A stretch of 64,000 nt of DNA. Origin: Filibacter tadaridae (GTDB lineage Bacteria > Bacillota > Bacilli > Bacillales_A > Planococcaceae). Position 1 is the first letter of the stretch. Every line of letters begins with the position of its first letter. Shown piece after piece: positions 8,936 through 17,856 of the stretch. The DNA lies in contig NZ_UXAV01000042.1 in the NCBI RefSeq assembly GCF_900609045.1, positions 248,001 to 312,000 of the forward strand, in the 5' to 3' direction. The position numbers were made by a program, and so were the translations under genes. Below the pieces are notes generated by a model, which saw only the letters and a program-made list of their open reading frames with translations, was not told the origin of the DNA and did not search any database.

Positions 8936-10414
8936 TTAGTTATTATCAATCTGCGCCCTTTGCAATGTTCCGCTATAGTCTACGTAAACGGCTTTCCATT
9001 CTGTATACACATCGAGAGCTGCAACTCCAGAATCGCGATGACCGTTGCCTGTCCCTTTGGTCCCTCCGAATGGGAGGTGAATTTCAGCACCTGTTGTTCC
9101 TGCATTGATATAGACGATTCCTGTATCAAGATCACGTTGTGCTCGGAAAATCCGATTCACATCTTGTGAGAAAATCGAGCTGGAAAGTCCGAATTGAACA
9201 CTGTTATTGACGTCAATAGCCTCATCCAAACTTGCCACTTCGATTAAGGATATAACCGGACCGAAAACTTCTTCCTGTGCAAGACGGCTGTCCCATTTGA
9301 CATCTGTAAAGAGGGTTGGTGCATAATAATTACCCTTTGCTAGTTCCCCATCTGAAATCACCTTACCCCCAGACAGTAATTTCGCTCCTTCTTCTTGCCC
9401 AATCTGTACATAGCCATCAATTTTTTCGAGTGCTTTTTTATTGATGACAGGACCAATCTTAATAGACTCATCAAGTCCATTGCCGATTGTAAGAGGTTCC
9501 ATTGCCGTTAATAACTTCTGTTCCAACTCCTCCTTAACATCTTTATGCACGATGACTCGACTACATGCTGTACACCGTTGACCCGATGTCCCGAAAGCAC
9601 TCCATAAGATTCCTTCTACAGCTAAATCGACGTTGGCATCATCCATGACGATAATTGCATTCTTCCCGCCCATTTCCAAGGACACCTTTTTCAAATGACG
9701 ACCGCCTAACTCTGCCACATGACGGCCCGTTTCCGTTGATCCTGTAAAGGAAATCACTTTTACATCGGGATGCTCAATCATTGTTGTTCCCACTGTTGAG
9801 CCTGACCCGAAAACGATATTTGCCACACCTTTCGGTAGGTCTACTTCTTCGAAAATCTTCGCCATTTCATAAGCCATCATCGGCGTTTCCGTTGCAGGTT
9901 TCCATAAAAATGTATTTCCTGCAACAATGGCCGGGAATGACTTCCATGTAGCAATTGCAACCGGGAAATTCCATGGCGTGATCAATCCAACAACGCCAAT
10001 CGGTGCACGGACACTCATCGCAAATTTGTTTTCCAATTCGGAAGGCACTGTAGAACCGAACAATCTTCGTCCCTCACCCGCCATATAAAATGCCATATCG
10101 ATACCTTCTTGAACTTCTCCCCGTGCTTCTTCTATCACTTTCCCCATCTCTGTTGTAAGCACCTGGGATAAGTGTTCTTTTCTCTCAATCATTAATTGCC
10201 CCACTGCGTATAAATATTCGGCACGTTTTGGAGCGGGAACTAGCGCCCACTTCTTTTGGGCCTCTTTTGCCGCTGCGACTGCAAAATCAACATCCTCTTT
10301 TGTTGAAAGTCTGACATCCGCTATTTTTTCTCCGGTTGCAGGATTCAAAACCTCTGTATAGTCAGCTTTTGTCTCATCTTGCCAAACCCCATTAATAAAG
10401 TTATTCAATATCAT
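8936..10414 (-). CDS. NAD(P)-dependent aldehyde dehydrogenase (possible aminoadipate-semialdehyde type)
   Basis: A 492-residue ALDH. TPWNFPVAIATWK and FTGSTETGR form the cofactor site, LEMGGKNA carries the general-base glutamate, and GTSGQRCTACSR holds the catalytic cysteine. The C-terminal segment NAGTTGAEIHLPFGG is reminiscent of the ALDH7 branch (alpha-aminoadipate semialdehyde dehydrogenase), where a similar TSGAEI motif recognises the substrate's alpha-amino-carboxylate; this is an inference from a short motif. It follows an aminotransferase by 15 bases and shares the strand with the transporter and amine oxidase genes, suggesting a semialdehyde intermediate of amino-acid breakdown. ATG start with AAAGGGG upstream; a terminator follows. 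Confidence 0.88.
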   Translation of the reverse strand: MILNNFINGVWQDETKADYTEVLNPATGEKIADVRLSTKEDVDFAVAAAKEAQKKWALVPAPKRAEYLYAVGQLMIERKEHLSQVLTTEMGKVIEEARGEVQEGIDMAFYMAGEGRRLFGSTVPSELENKFAMSVRAPIGVVGLITPWNFPVAIATWKSFPAIVAGNTFLWKPATETPMMAYEMAKIFEEVDLPKGVANIVFGSGSTVGTTMIEHPDVKVISFTGSTETGRHVAELGGRHLKKVSLEMGGKNAIIVMDDANVDLAVEGILWSAFGTSGQRCTACSRVIVHKDVKEELEQKLLTAMEPLTIGNGLDESIKIGPVINKKALEKIDGYVQIGQEEGAKLLSGGKVISDGELAKGNYYAPTLFTDVKWDSRLAQEEVFGPVISLIEVASLDEAIDVNNSVQFGLSSSIFSQDVNRIFRAQRDLDTGIVYINAGTTGAEIHLPFGGTKGTGNGHRDSGVAALDVYTEWKAVYVDYSGTLQRAQIDNN

Positions 10415-10429
10415 AATCTATTTCCCCTT

Positions 10430-11605
10430 TCATTTTGAAGTGATTTTTATATTCTTTTTAATCCGGTTGATAGCCTCGTGAAGAATATCACTCGGTACAG
10501 AAAGAGATATTCTAAAATAGCCTTCTCCGGAAGGACCAAACGCATTGCCCGGCGTAACGATAACCCCTGCCTGATCCAATACAGCAGTTGCAAACTCAGT
10601 GGATGTATAACCTTCTGGTACAGGTGCCCAAATGAAAAACGAGCCTTTAGGTGGAGGGACTTCTATCCCAATCTCTTTCAACCCTTTAGTCATTGCTTGC
10701 ATTCTAGCTTCATAAATTTTGGAATGCTTTTGGGTACAGCTCTGATCACTGTTTAACGCATGCGCGGCTGCAAGTTGAATAGGTGTGAATTGACCTGTAT
10801 CTATATTACTTTTATAGACAGACAGCGCTTTAATAATTTCTTTGTTTCCCACAACGTAACCGATTCTATACCCGGTCATGCTGTAGGTCTTTGACAATGA
10901 ACCAAACTCGACGGCTACTTTTTTTGCGCCGTCTGCTTGTAAAATACTCGGAGCCTTATAGTCCTCAAAGGTAACCATGTTGTAGGCCGAATCATGCGCA
11001 ATCACGATATTCTGTGATTCGGCAAATGAAATGGCATTCGTGAAAAAGTCAGCATCGACAGTCGCCGTTGTCGGATTACCGGGATAGTTTAAAAACATCA
11101 ACTTAGATGACGCAAGCACTTCTTCAGGTATAGCTGAGAAGTTAGGTTGATAATTAAACTCCTTTTTCAAAGGCATATCGTATACTTTTCCTTCAGCCAA
11201 ATAGGTTGCCGTACGATAAGGTGGATAACCCGGATCTGGTATCAGTACATGGTCGCCCGGATTTATAAGAGTAGGAACGATATGCGCAATGCCTTCTTTT
11301 GACCCGATTAAAGCAAGAACCTCCGTATCCGGGTTTAAATCCACATCAAAACGTTTTTTGTAAAAGTTAGCCACCGCTTGCCTAAATCTCCTGTCACCTA
11401 TAAAGCTTGGGTATTTCGAGTTTTCTGGTCGTTGAATTTCTTCAATCAGCTTTTCGACGATGTGAGTAGGCGTTGGTAAATCAGGATCACCAATGCCCAA
11501 GTCAATCACATCCACACCTGATTCTAGTAGACTTGCTTTCTTTTTATTCAGCTCGGCAAACATATATGGTGGAATTGCCGCCATTTTATTTGATTGGAAA
11601 CGCAA
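10430..11605 (-). CDS. Class I/II PLP-dependent aminotransferase
   Basis: A 391-residue fold-type I aminotransferase close in appearance to the LL-diaminopimelate aminotransferase/AspC-like group. IDLGIGDPDLPTP is near the N-terminus, NYPGNPTTATV contains the PLP-contacting Asn, HDSAYNMVTF the Asp/Tyr pair, and GSLSKTYSMTGYRIGY the Schiff-base lysine. It would exchange an amino group between an amino acid (perhaps 2-aminoadipate in this context) and 2-oxoglutarate. TTG start eight bases after AAGGAG. It lies between the symporter and aldehyde dehydrogenase genes; dap genes are absent, so I favour a catabolic role. Confidence 0.88.
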   Translation of the reverse strand: MRFQSNKMAAIPPYMFAELNKKKASLLESGVDVIDLGIGDPDLPTPTHIVEKLIEEIQRPENSKYPSFIGDRRFRQAVANFYKKRFDVDLNPDTEVLALIGSKEGIAHIVPTLINPGDHVLIPDPGYPPYRTATYLAEGKVYDMPLKKEFNYQPNFSAIPEEVLASSKLMFLNYPGNPTTATVDADFFTNAISFAESQNIVIAHDSAYNMVTFEDYKAPSILQADGAKKVAVEFGSLSKTYSMTGYRIGYVVGNKEIIKALSVYKSNIDTGQFTPIQLAAAHALNSDQSCTQKHSKIYEARMQAMTKGLKEIGIEVPPPKGSFFIWAPVPEGYTSTEFATAVLDQAGVIVTPGNAFGPSGEGYFRISLSVPSDILHEAINRIKKNIKITSK

Positions 11606-11639
11606 GACTTCATCTCCTTCAATGTTACTCGTCTATCAA

Positions 11640-13199
11640 TCACAATTTAATGGGGTCACTGACAGTCTCTTCATTTCCTACTAGCGTTTCGTGATTGGCT
11701 GACGCACTTCCCTCTAAATCAGGTTTGTCACCAGCTGTTCCTTTACCAGAGGAATGAGTGTCATTGCTGTCCACTTTTTTATCTGGGAAAAGTAAACTGA
11801 AAATAATCCCTGCAGTCATTGCGAAAAAGAATGTCGTGAATCGGGAAGACACGATTTCTTCCAATGGGGTAGAAATCCATATCACTGTACTGATAAATCC
11901 TGTTGCAATTGTTGCAATCACACCAATTCCAGAATACTTTCTCCAGAAAAATGTAAGGATTACCGCGGGAGATAATGTACCTCCGACACCTGCCCATGCC
12001 CAGCTGACTACTAGGAAAACGAGAGACTCGGATGTTAACGCAATCACCAACCCAACGATTCCTGCAAGTACGATTGTTGTTCTAGAAACTGCTACAAGTT
12101 GCTTTTGTGTTAAATCCAATTTAAGCGCATTATGAATAATATCTTCACTAACTGAACTTGTAATAACAAGAAGCTGTGAATCTGCAGTTGAAATAATTGC
12201 AGCAAGAATACCCGCAAGTAATATACCTGCAATCCAAGAGGGAAACAGATCCATAATCATAATCGGCAAAATCATTTCAACGTCCGCAAATGTTTGGCCC
12301 TGGTATAAAGTAAGCGCTGTAATACCAATCATGAATGCACCACTATATGCAAGGACTGTCCATGATACTGCAACAATACTTCCCGTCCTTGCTTCTTTTT
12401 TACTTCTCAATGCCATAAAGCGTGAAGTTAGTTGCGGTTGCCCACCTAAAAAACCGAAAACCCAAGCAAAATTGTTGAAGAGTAGTAATCCTAATGAGAA
12501 ACCGATTGCGCCACCTGTCCAAGAATCCAGTGTGGGCCCTGAAGACATCAGTGCTTGACTGATGGACAAATCGGCAGCGGAAATCTTAACAAGCGCTATG
12601 ATTGGAAGAACAACTAAAGTAATCAGCATCATGATACTTTGAATCATATCTGTCCAAACGACGGCGATAAAACCACCAAGAAACGCAAGGAGCACAACGA
12701 CTAGGAAACTTAACCATATGCCCATTACCGGAGGAATATTAAAAACTGCAAATAATGTTTTTCCGGCACCTGCTAATTGAGCCCCAAAATAAAACATCAT
12801 AAAACTGAAAATCAAAATCGTAGAAAGCCAAAGAATAATTTTAGCGTGTTTACCAAATCGTGCTGCTAAATAGCCAGGAAGTGTTATGACTTGGTACTTG
12901 TCTGCCTCTTCCATAAAGCGTTTAGCCAGGAATAACCAAGAAAAAATAATTCCAGTTGCGATTCCAGCCGCTACCCAAACCGCCGATAATCCTGTCGCAA
13001 AAACAAAACCCGTATACCCGAGTAATAACCAGGCAGACTCTCCAGTTGCCCGCTCAGAAAATGCTAACGCCCACCCCGGTAATTGTTTTCCCCCAAGAAG
13101 GAACTCCGAGTGATTTTTTGCACTTCGACTTACAAGATAACCTATTACTACCATGAGAAGTAGATACAAGCCAAATTCAACAACTATTATCGTATTCAA
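11640..13199 (-). CDS. Sodium/solute symporter (PutP-like)
   Basis: A membrane transporter of the sodium:solute symporter family, most like proline permease PutP. About 13 hydrophobic segments are visible, and SERATGESAWLLLGYTGF early on matches the PutP sodium/substrate region. The C-terminal ~45 residues are hydrophilic (KVDSNDTHSSGKG onward). I choose the TTG at 13197-13199, eight bases after AGGGG; an ATG 21 bases further upstream lacks a site. Proline homologues such as pipecolate would be reasonable cargo given the adjacent amine oxidase and aminotransferase, but that is inference. A cre-like sequence lies just upstream. Confidence 0.88.
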   Translation of the reverse strand: MNTIIVVEFGLYLLLMVVIGYLVSRSAKNHSEFLLGGKQLPGWALAFSERATGESAWLLLGYTGFVFATGLSAVWVAAGIATGIIFSWLFLAKRFMEEADKYQVITLPGYLAARFGKHAKIILWLSTILIFSFMMFYFGAQLAGAGKTLFAVFNIPPVMGIWLSFLVVVLLAFLGGFIAVVWTDMIQSIMMLITLVVLPIIALVKISAADLSISQALMSSGPTLDSWTGGAIGFSLGLLLFNNFAWVFGFLGGQPQLTSRFMALRSKKEARTGSIVAVSWTVLAYSGAFMIGITALTLYQGQTFADVEMILPIMIMDLFPSWIAGILLAGILAAIISTADSQLLVITSSVSEDIIHNALKLDLTQKQLVAVSRTTIVLAGIVGLVIALTSESLVFLVVSWAWAGVGGTLSPAVILTFFWRKYSGIGVIATIATGFISTVIWISTPLEEIVSSRFTTFFFAMTAGIIFSLLFPDKKVDSNDTHSSGKGTAGDKPDLEGSASANHETLVGNEETVSDPIKL

Positions 13200-13237
13200 T
13201 GAGCCATCCCCTAACGTCATAATAGTATCTGCGAAAT

Positions 13238-13252
13238 TAAAGCGCTTACATT
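13238..13252 (-). promoter_or_regulatory. Possible cre (CcpA) site
   Basis: Read on the minus strand, ATGTAAGCGCTTTA differs from the classical cre consensus TGTNANCGNTNNCA at one position (A for C near the end). Its location 38 bases before the symporter start would allow carbon catabolite repression of the transporter. One-site match by eye. Confidence 0.45.
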
Positions 13253-13274
13253 TTTCAATCGAAAATTGTTATTC

Positions 13275-14435
13275 CTAAACAATCGCGTCTTCTATTACCA
13301 AATCACGTTCCGCGAATCTTCCGACACGAAGTGGTGTAAGATCTAGTGTTTCGTATTTCCCATTACATATCAATTCCGCAAGTCCTAATCCAACTCCTGG
13401 GGCCTGTTGCATCCCGTGTCCACTAAATCCAAGTGCGACAAAGTAACCATTCAATAAGGGATGTTCACCGATAATAGCATTTTGATCCGCAGTATTATAG
13501 TTGTACAATCCCGCCCATCCCGATTCTAATTTCAAACTTTCAAAGTTAGGCACCCTATGAGCCAATATTGGCCATAACGGATCAAAAGATGATCTTCTCC
13601 ACCTAAAGTCGATTCCCGGCTTGACATCCTCTGAAAAACCGCATACTATCTGATCACCTTCGTGCCTAAAGTAAACACCTGTCGGATCAATTGTTAAAGG
13701 CAGTGGTTTCACTAATTTTTCTGTCGTATTAAATAAGTAAATTTGCCTTTTTAATGGCGCAAGTGGTAGTGGCAATCCTATTTTCTCGCTTAACTCGGCA
13801 CCCCATGCACCCGCACAGTTAACAATGATGGGAGCAGAATAAGTGGTCCCGTTCACCAGACGAACACCTGTAGTGCGGCCTTGTTCCGTTAAAATCGTAG
13901 CCACTTCTTCAGATAAGTACTCGACCCCAAGCAATTGAGCATTTTTCCGGTATGCTTGCATTACTGAATAGGGATCCAAATAACCATCTTCCTTACAATA
14001 AAGTCCACCCGCAAGATCATCCGTATTCAGTTCAGGAATAATTGATTTCAAATCAGCATTTGAAACAATTTCCGATGGCACTCCGTAATGATTTTGCATA
14101 ATCAACTGTTTTTGTAACGCAGGTAATGTTTTATCCGTTGCCAAGAATAAATAACCACGCTGTTTAAAGTCGATTTCTGCTCTTACTCCATCAATCGCCA
14201 TTTTTTCTGCAAACTTTTCATATACTTTTAGACTAAATCTGCTCAACCGGATATTTACGGAAGTTGAATAGATTTGTCTAATGCCCCCAGCACTTAATGC
14301 AGTGGAGCAGTATTTGTAGGTTGGGTCTTTTTCAAAAACAATAATTCTCCCTTCAAAACCATTCTTTCGCAAGGAGTAAGCTGTACTTGAACCCATAACC
14401 CCTCCGCCCACAATGATGACATCCGCTTTTCCCAA
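13275..14435 (-). CDS. FAD-dependent amino-acid oxidase/dehydrogenase (DAO family)
   Basis: A 386-residue flavoprotein of the sarcosine oxidase/D-amino-acid oxidase superfamily. The N-terminal dinucleotide motif is VIIVGGGVMGSSTAYSLRKNG, NCAGAWG is in the middle, and the C-terminal FAD-binding GFSGHGMQQAPGVG closes the fold. Members oxidise secondary or primary amines such as sarcosine, D-amino acids or pipecolate. TTG start seven bases after GGAGGAG. It is the first gene of the minus-strand run with the symporter, aminotransferase and aldehyde dehydrogenase, and is divergent from the CdaR-like regulator. Substrate unresolved. Confidence 0.86.
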   Translation of the reverse strand: MGKADVIIVGGGVMGSSTAYSLRKNGFEGRIIVFEKDPTYKYCSTALSAGGIRQIYSTSVNIRLSRFSLKVYEKFAEKMAIDGVRAEIDFKQRGYLFLATDKTLPALQKQLIMQNHYGVPSEIVSNADLKSIIPELNTDDLAGGLYCKEDGYLDPYSVMQAYRKNAQLLGVEYLSEEVATILTEQGRTTGVRLVNGTTYSAPIIVNCAGAWGAELSEKIGLPLPLAPLKRQIYLFNTTEKLVKPLPLTIDPTGVYFRHEGDQIVCGFSEDVKPGIDFRWRRSSFDPLWPILAHRVPNFESLKLESGWAGLYNYNTADQNAIIGEHPLLNGYFVALGFSGHGMQQAPGVGLGLAELICNGKYETLDLTPLRVGRFAERDLVIEDAIV

Positions 14436-14563
14436 ACAACTTCTCCTCCCATCAAATCAATACTGTTACGAGTGGAAACAAAAATAATAAGGACAATTAA
14501 AAAGATAATACTATTACTATGGGATACTATCATTAGTATACTTTTAACAAGTATTTTTACAAC

Positions 14564-14592
14564 TTACAATCTGCACAAAATTCTGATATAAT
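14564..14592 (+). promoter_or_regulatory. SigA-type promoter of the CdaR-like regulator
   Basis: TTACAA (14564-14569) and a perfect TATAAT (14587-14592) are separated by 17 bases in the divergent intergenic region, about 70 bases ahead of the regulator start. Confidence 0.6.
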
Positions 14593-14661
14593 TTACTCCA
14601 ATGAATATTCTGGTCGCGGTAAAGGCTGAGTCAGACCCAATAATGATAAGGGGTGAGGGAA

Positions 14662-15855
14662 ATGAAGTTCTTTGAGCATATTGCACAATCCATTGTTGAA
14701 CAAACTTCAAAAGTATTAGAAATCCCTTTGAGTATTACAAATTGCAACGGGACAATTATCGGTTGCACGGATACAAAACGGCTTGGCTCCCATCATGTGG
14801 CGACTTCTGAAATCACTATAGCTAATCAAGTAATGCTCTTTACAGAACAAGAAATAAATGAATTGGAAAACGTATTACCAGGCGTAGCGGTCCCCATAAA
14901 ATTTCAGCAACAAACTATCGGCGTACTTGGTATTATAGGTAATCCACTCATAGTTGAGCGGTACATTCAGTTTGTACAATCACATATAGAAATGGTGCTG
15001 ATGCAAAAGTTCCAATCAAAAACAACTACCATGCAAATGGAAACCATGCAGGATTTTATTCACCATCTCATTGGCTCTGAAAAAATGTACGATTTGAATA
15101 AGCTTACAAGTTACAGCGAGATGCTTGGCGTCCAATTTAACGTACAGCGATATTGCTTGCTAATCGATATAAATGTAATGGACAAAAGTACAACTTTTCC
15201 CCAACAGGATCTTTTCGTTCTGGTAAATAAGCTTTTTAGACAAGATAACTTGGATATAATCGCACCTTTGAACCAAAATCAATGGATTATTTTAAAATAT
15301 GTTGTGGAAGATAGGTCAATCAAACCAGGTGTTGAGCATCGTGTCGCCTTGGATTCCTTACATCAATTTTTTAAAACAAAAAAGTCAACTGTTGAAATCA
15401 TTATCTCAACCGGGTCCAATTATTCAGGTATTGAAGGTATCAGTAAATCCTATAGGGAAGCGAACCAAACGCTACAAGTTGCTAAAGCAAATAAATTGGA
15501 ACCGTCCATTCATTCTGTCACTGATTGGAATATTCTCTCACTAACTCTTTCAACAAATATACAATTACCTTCCAAGCAAATATTGATGACCCATATTGAT
15601 AAGATAAAAGCGCATCCAAATGGAAGTGCACTCATTGAAAGTTTTCTTAACTTCTGTGAAAACCAGTTGAACATGAGTAAATCAGCGCGAAAACTTTATA
15701 TACACCGAAATACATTATTATATAGATTAAAACAACTACAGGAATTAATCGGTATTGATGTGCAATCGTTTGAACAATGCACGTTATTATATTTGGCATT
15801 AAGACAATATGGATCTATCCCCAAAGCATACAGTCTTGAACAAAACCAAAAATAA
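14662..15855 (+). CDS. CdaR/PucR-family transcriptional regulator
   Basis: A 397-residue regulator. The N-terminal ~130 residues (FFEHIAQSIVEQTSKVL..., ITNCNGTIIGCTD, GVAVPIKFQQQTIGVLGI) look like the putative sugar-diacid recognition domain of CdaR. The middle resembles the degenerate GGDEF-like domain of this family. The C-terminus has the PucR-type helix-turn-helix (SARKLYIHRNTLLYRLKQLQELIG). It is divergent from the amine oxidase operon and upstream of the ornithine-cyclodeaminase-like gene, so it probably controls both. ATG chosen at 14662 behind AAGGGG; a GTG nine bases earlier overlaps that site. Confidence 0.88.
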   Translation: MKFFEHIAQSIVEQTSKVLEIPLSITNCNGTIIGCTDTKRLGSHHVATSEITIANQVMLFTEQEINELENVLPGVAVPIKFQQQTIGVLGIIGNPLIVERYIQFVQSHIEMVLMQKFQSKTTTMQMETMQDFIHHLIGSEKMYDLNKLTSYSEMLGVQFNVQRYCLLIDINVMDKSTTFPQQDLFVLVNKLFRQDNLDIIAPLNQNQWIILKYVVEDRSIKPGVEHRVALDSLHQFFKTKKSTVEIIISTGSNYSGIEGISKSYREANQTLQVAKANKLEPSIHSVTDWNILSLTLSTNIQLPSKQILMTHIDKIKAHPNGSALIESFLNFCENQLNMSKSARKLYIHRNTLLYRLKQLQELIGIDVQSFEQCTLLYLALRQYGSIPKAYSLEQNQK

Positions 15856-16041
15856 GAAAAGGAAGTTGAACAGTCAACCACCTACGGATATCCGTCAATT
15901 CAGAATTCATCAACAAAAATCATTTTGCGTATGATAAGATTACGATAATTCATATGTAAAAAAGTATTATCTTCGCTTTGAGACATATGATGTAACTTTC
16001 CGACGTATAAGACTCATAACAGAACGGAGATGACATAGGAA

Positions 16042-17016
16042 ATGATGATAATAAGTGCAGAAGAACAAAGGCGTTTAATCGATATGAAGGAAGTGATCGA
16101 ACAAGTCGAAATCGCTTTACAGGCATTTTCAGCATCTAAAACAGATACACCTATTCGGACATCCCTACCTTTCGGTAAAGAAAACGCTGGATTAGTCATG
16201 CCTTCAGTAGCTGAAGAACTTGAAGCGATGGGTCTTAAGTATGTAACGGTTGTCCCTGGAAATGCACAGGTAGAAAAAAAAGTGATTCACGGCGTGGTAC
16301 TTCTCTCAGATATCAAGACCGGTGAACCACTAGCTTTACTGGAAGGTTCCTATCTGACACAAATTCGAACTGGTGCACTATCCGGAGCTGCAACAAAATA
16401 TTTAGCGCGTGATAACGCGACACGGTTGGGGATTATTGGCACAGGGCAACAATCCGGGGGGCTTTGTGAGGCAATATTCGCCGTTAGGGACATTCAAGCT
16501 ATCTATATTTACAATAGAAGTGAGGAGAAAGCCAAAAAGTTTTCTACATTCGTAAAAGAAAGGTTCGGTAAAGAAGTAGTAATTTGTAAACATCCGGACG
16601 AAGTTGTTCAAAATTGCGATGTTCTTGTTACAGCAACAACATCCATGTCGCCGGTATTTTCAGAAAAACTGCAACCCGGCATTCATGTAAATGCGGTTGG
16701 CTCTTTCAAACCCACTATGCAAGAGCTACCTTCACACGCCATACAATCAGCTACAAAAGTAGTGGTTGAATCATTGACTGCTGCTATGGAAGAAACGGGT
16801 GATTTACAGGTACCAATTCAAGAAGGTGTATTTTCTGAAAATGATATCCATGCAGAGCTCGGCAAAATAATAAGTGGCGTGCAATTGGGGAGAACGTCCG
16901 CCGAGGAGATTACTGTATTTAAATCAGTGGGACTTGCCGTAGTGGATATTATAGTAGCAAAATATATATATGAAAAAGCGCTTTCGCAAAATGCGGGAGT
17001 CCTTGTAGAATTATAA
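16042..17016 (+). CDS. Ornithine cyclodeaminase / mu-crystallin family protein
   Basis: A 324-residue protein of the OCD/mu-crystallin family. A substrate-domain Lys is in GLKYVTVVPGN, the LLEGSYLTQIRTGALSG block is typical, and the Rossmann motif is LGIIGTGQQSGGLCEAI. Members include ornithine cyclodeaminase, alanine dehydrogenase and ketimine reductases acting on piperideine- or pyrroline-2-carboxylate. Next to an amine oxidase, a proline-type symporter and a possible aminoadipate-semialdehyde dehydrogenase, a ketimine-reductase function is attractive but unproven. It follows the regulator gene by 186 bases and ends before a bidirectional terminator. Confidence 0.88.
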   Translation: MMIISAEEQRRLIDMKEVIEQVEIALQAFSASKTDTPIRTSLPFGKENAGLVMPSVAEELEAMGLKYVTVVPGNAQVEKKVIHGVVLLSDIKTGEPLALLEGSYLTQIRTGALSGAATKYLARDNATRLGIIGTGQQSGGLCEAIFAVRDIQAIYIYNRSEEKAKKFSTFVKERFGKEVVICKHPDEVVQNCDVLVTATTSMSPVFSEKLQPGIHVNAVGSFKPTMQELPSHAIQSATKVVVESLTAAMEETGDLQVPIQEGVFSENDIHAELGKIISGVQLGRTSAEEITVFKSVGLAVVDIIVAKYIYEKALSQNAGVLVEL

Positions 17017-17112
17017 GTAAAAAATGACACAAAACTACGGGGTTGATGGCTTCCCTTACAGAAATCCTGAATTACTTTTAGTTAGTGTTTAAATACGCTT
17101 ATTTAGCAAAAT

Positions 17113-17146
17113 AAAAAAGATGGGCTTTACGTCCATCTTTTTTATC
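17113..17146. terminator. Bidirectional terminator between convergent genes
   Basis: AAAAAAGATGG (17113-17123) pairs with CCATCTTTTTT (17133-17143), giving T-runs on either strand. It serves the cyclodeaminase-family gene and the convergent YunC-like gene. Confidence 0.85.
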
Positions 17147-17172
17147 CAAAAATCTCTTTACAGAAAACCGGC

Positions 17173-17475
17173 TTAAACCATCTTTAGTAAAGCTTCCCTT
17201 CCTATCATCCCTTTTTCAATTCCGAGTTTCTCCGCTTCGAGGGTGATTGACTCAAGTGGTGCATTTAGCAATTGATCAATGGTCTTAACCCCGACTGCCC
17301 TACCTGCGATAATTAATCGATCGCTTAACTTCATATTCAATAGCTCAACATCTAAAGCCCCACACATAATATAGCCCACTTCGTTTGAAATCGTTAGCAG
17401 TGTCGTTTTTGGCAAACGGACTGTAACTGCAGTAAACGGCTGTCCTTCAATAACAATCGGTGACAATGAAATCAT
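17173..17475 (-). CDS. yunC: DUF1805 protein, YunC-like
   Basis: A 100-residue protein that I recognise as the YunC/DUF1805 family from its opening (a short strand with IEGQPFTAVTVRLPKTTLL) and from YIMCGALDVELLN and the C-terminal MIGREALLKM. The biochemical function of the family is unknown to me. Start ATG behind GAAAGGGGC. Single-gene transcript between a terminator and the tRNA region. Confidence 0.8.
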   Translation of the reverse strand: MISLSPIVIEGQPFTAVTVRLPKTTLLTISNEVGYIMCGALDVELLNMKLSDRLIIAGRAVGVKTIDQLLNAPLESITLEAEKLGIEKGMIGREALLKMV

Positions 17476-17650
17476 CTAAATCCGCCCCTTTCCTTTCTAT
17501 ACATATGGGAACGTTCAAATAGATGTTCCTTAACATGTTCATTTACTTGAATTCGGTGTAAGTAACTGGGCATAAGGTGTATAACGGATTAAATCTTTCT
17601 ATTGCTCTTAGCCATGCAAGCAGTTATAATAAAAAAGCATGTTTATACAT

Positions 17651-17723
17651 GTCTCAGTAGCTCAGGGGATAGAGCAACAGCCTCCTAAGCTGTGGGTCGC
17701 AGGTTCGATTCCTGCCTGGGACG
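17651..17723 (+). tRNA. tRNA-Arg (anticodon CCU)
   Basis: A complete cloverleaf without encoded CCA. Acceptor GTCTCAG pairs with CTGGGAC, the D arm is GCTCAGGGGATAGAGC, the anticodon stem is ACAGC/GCTGT with loop CTCCTAA (anticodon CCT), and the T arm is GCAGG TTCGATT CCTGC, with discriminator G. Confidence 0.95.
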
Positions 17724-17727
17724 TCCA

Positions 17728-17766
17728 AAAAAGCCTTTCAAACTAACGTTTGGAAGGCTTTTTATT
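17728..17766 (+). terminator. Terminator of tRNA-Arg
   Basis: AAAAGCCTTTCAAAC pairs with GTTTGGAAGGCTTTT, followed by a T-rich tail, immediately after the tRNA. Confidence 0.85.
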
Positions 17767-17856
17767 TTTTTGTTTATTACTGGAAGCATCATTAAAGCCT
17801 GGATAAGGATTTAAATAAAGAATGCAACTTTTTCCCATGCTATTTTCAAAATACCA

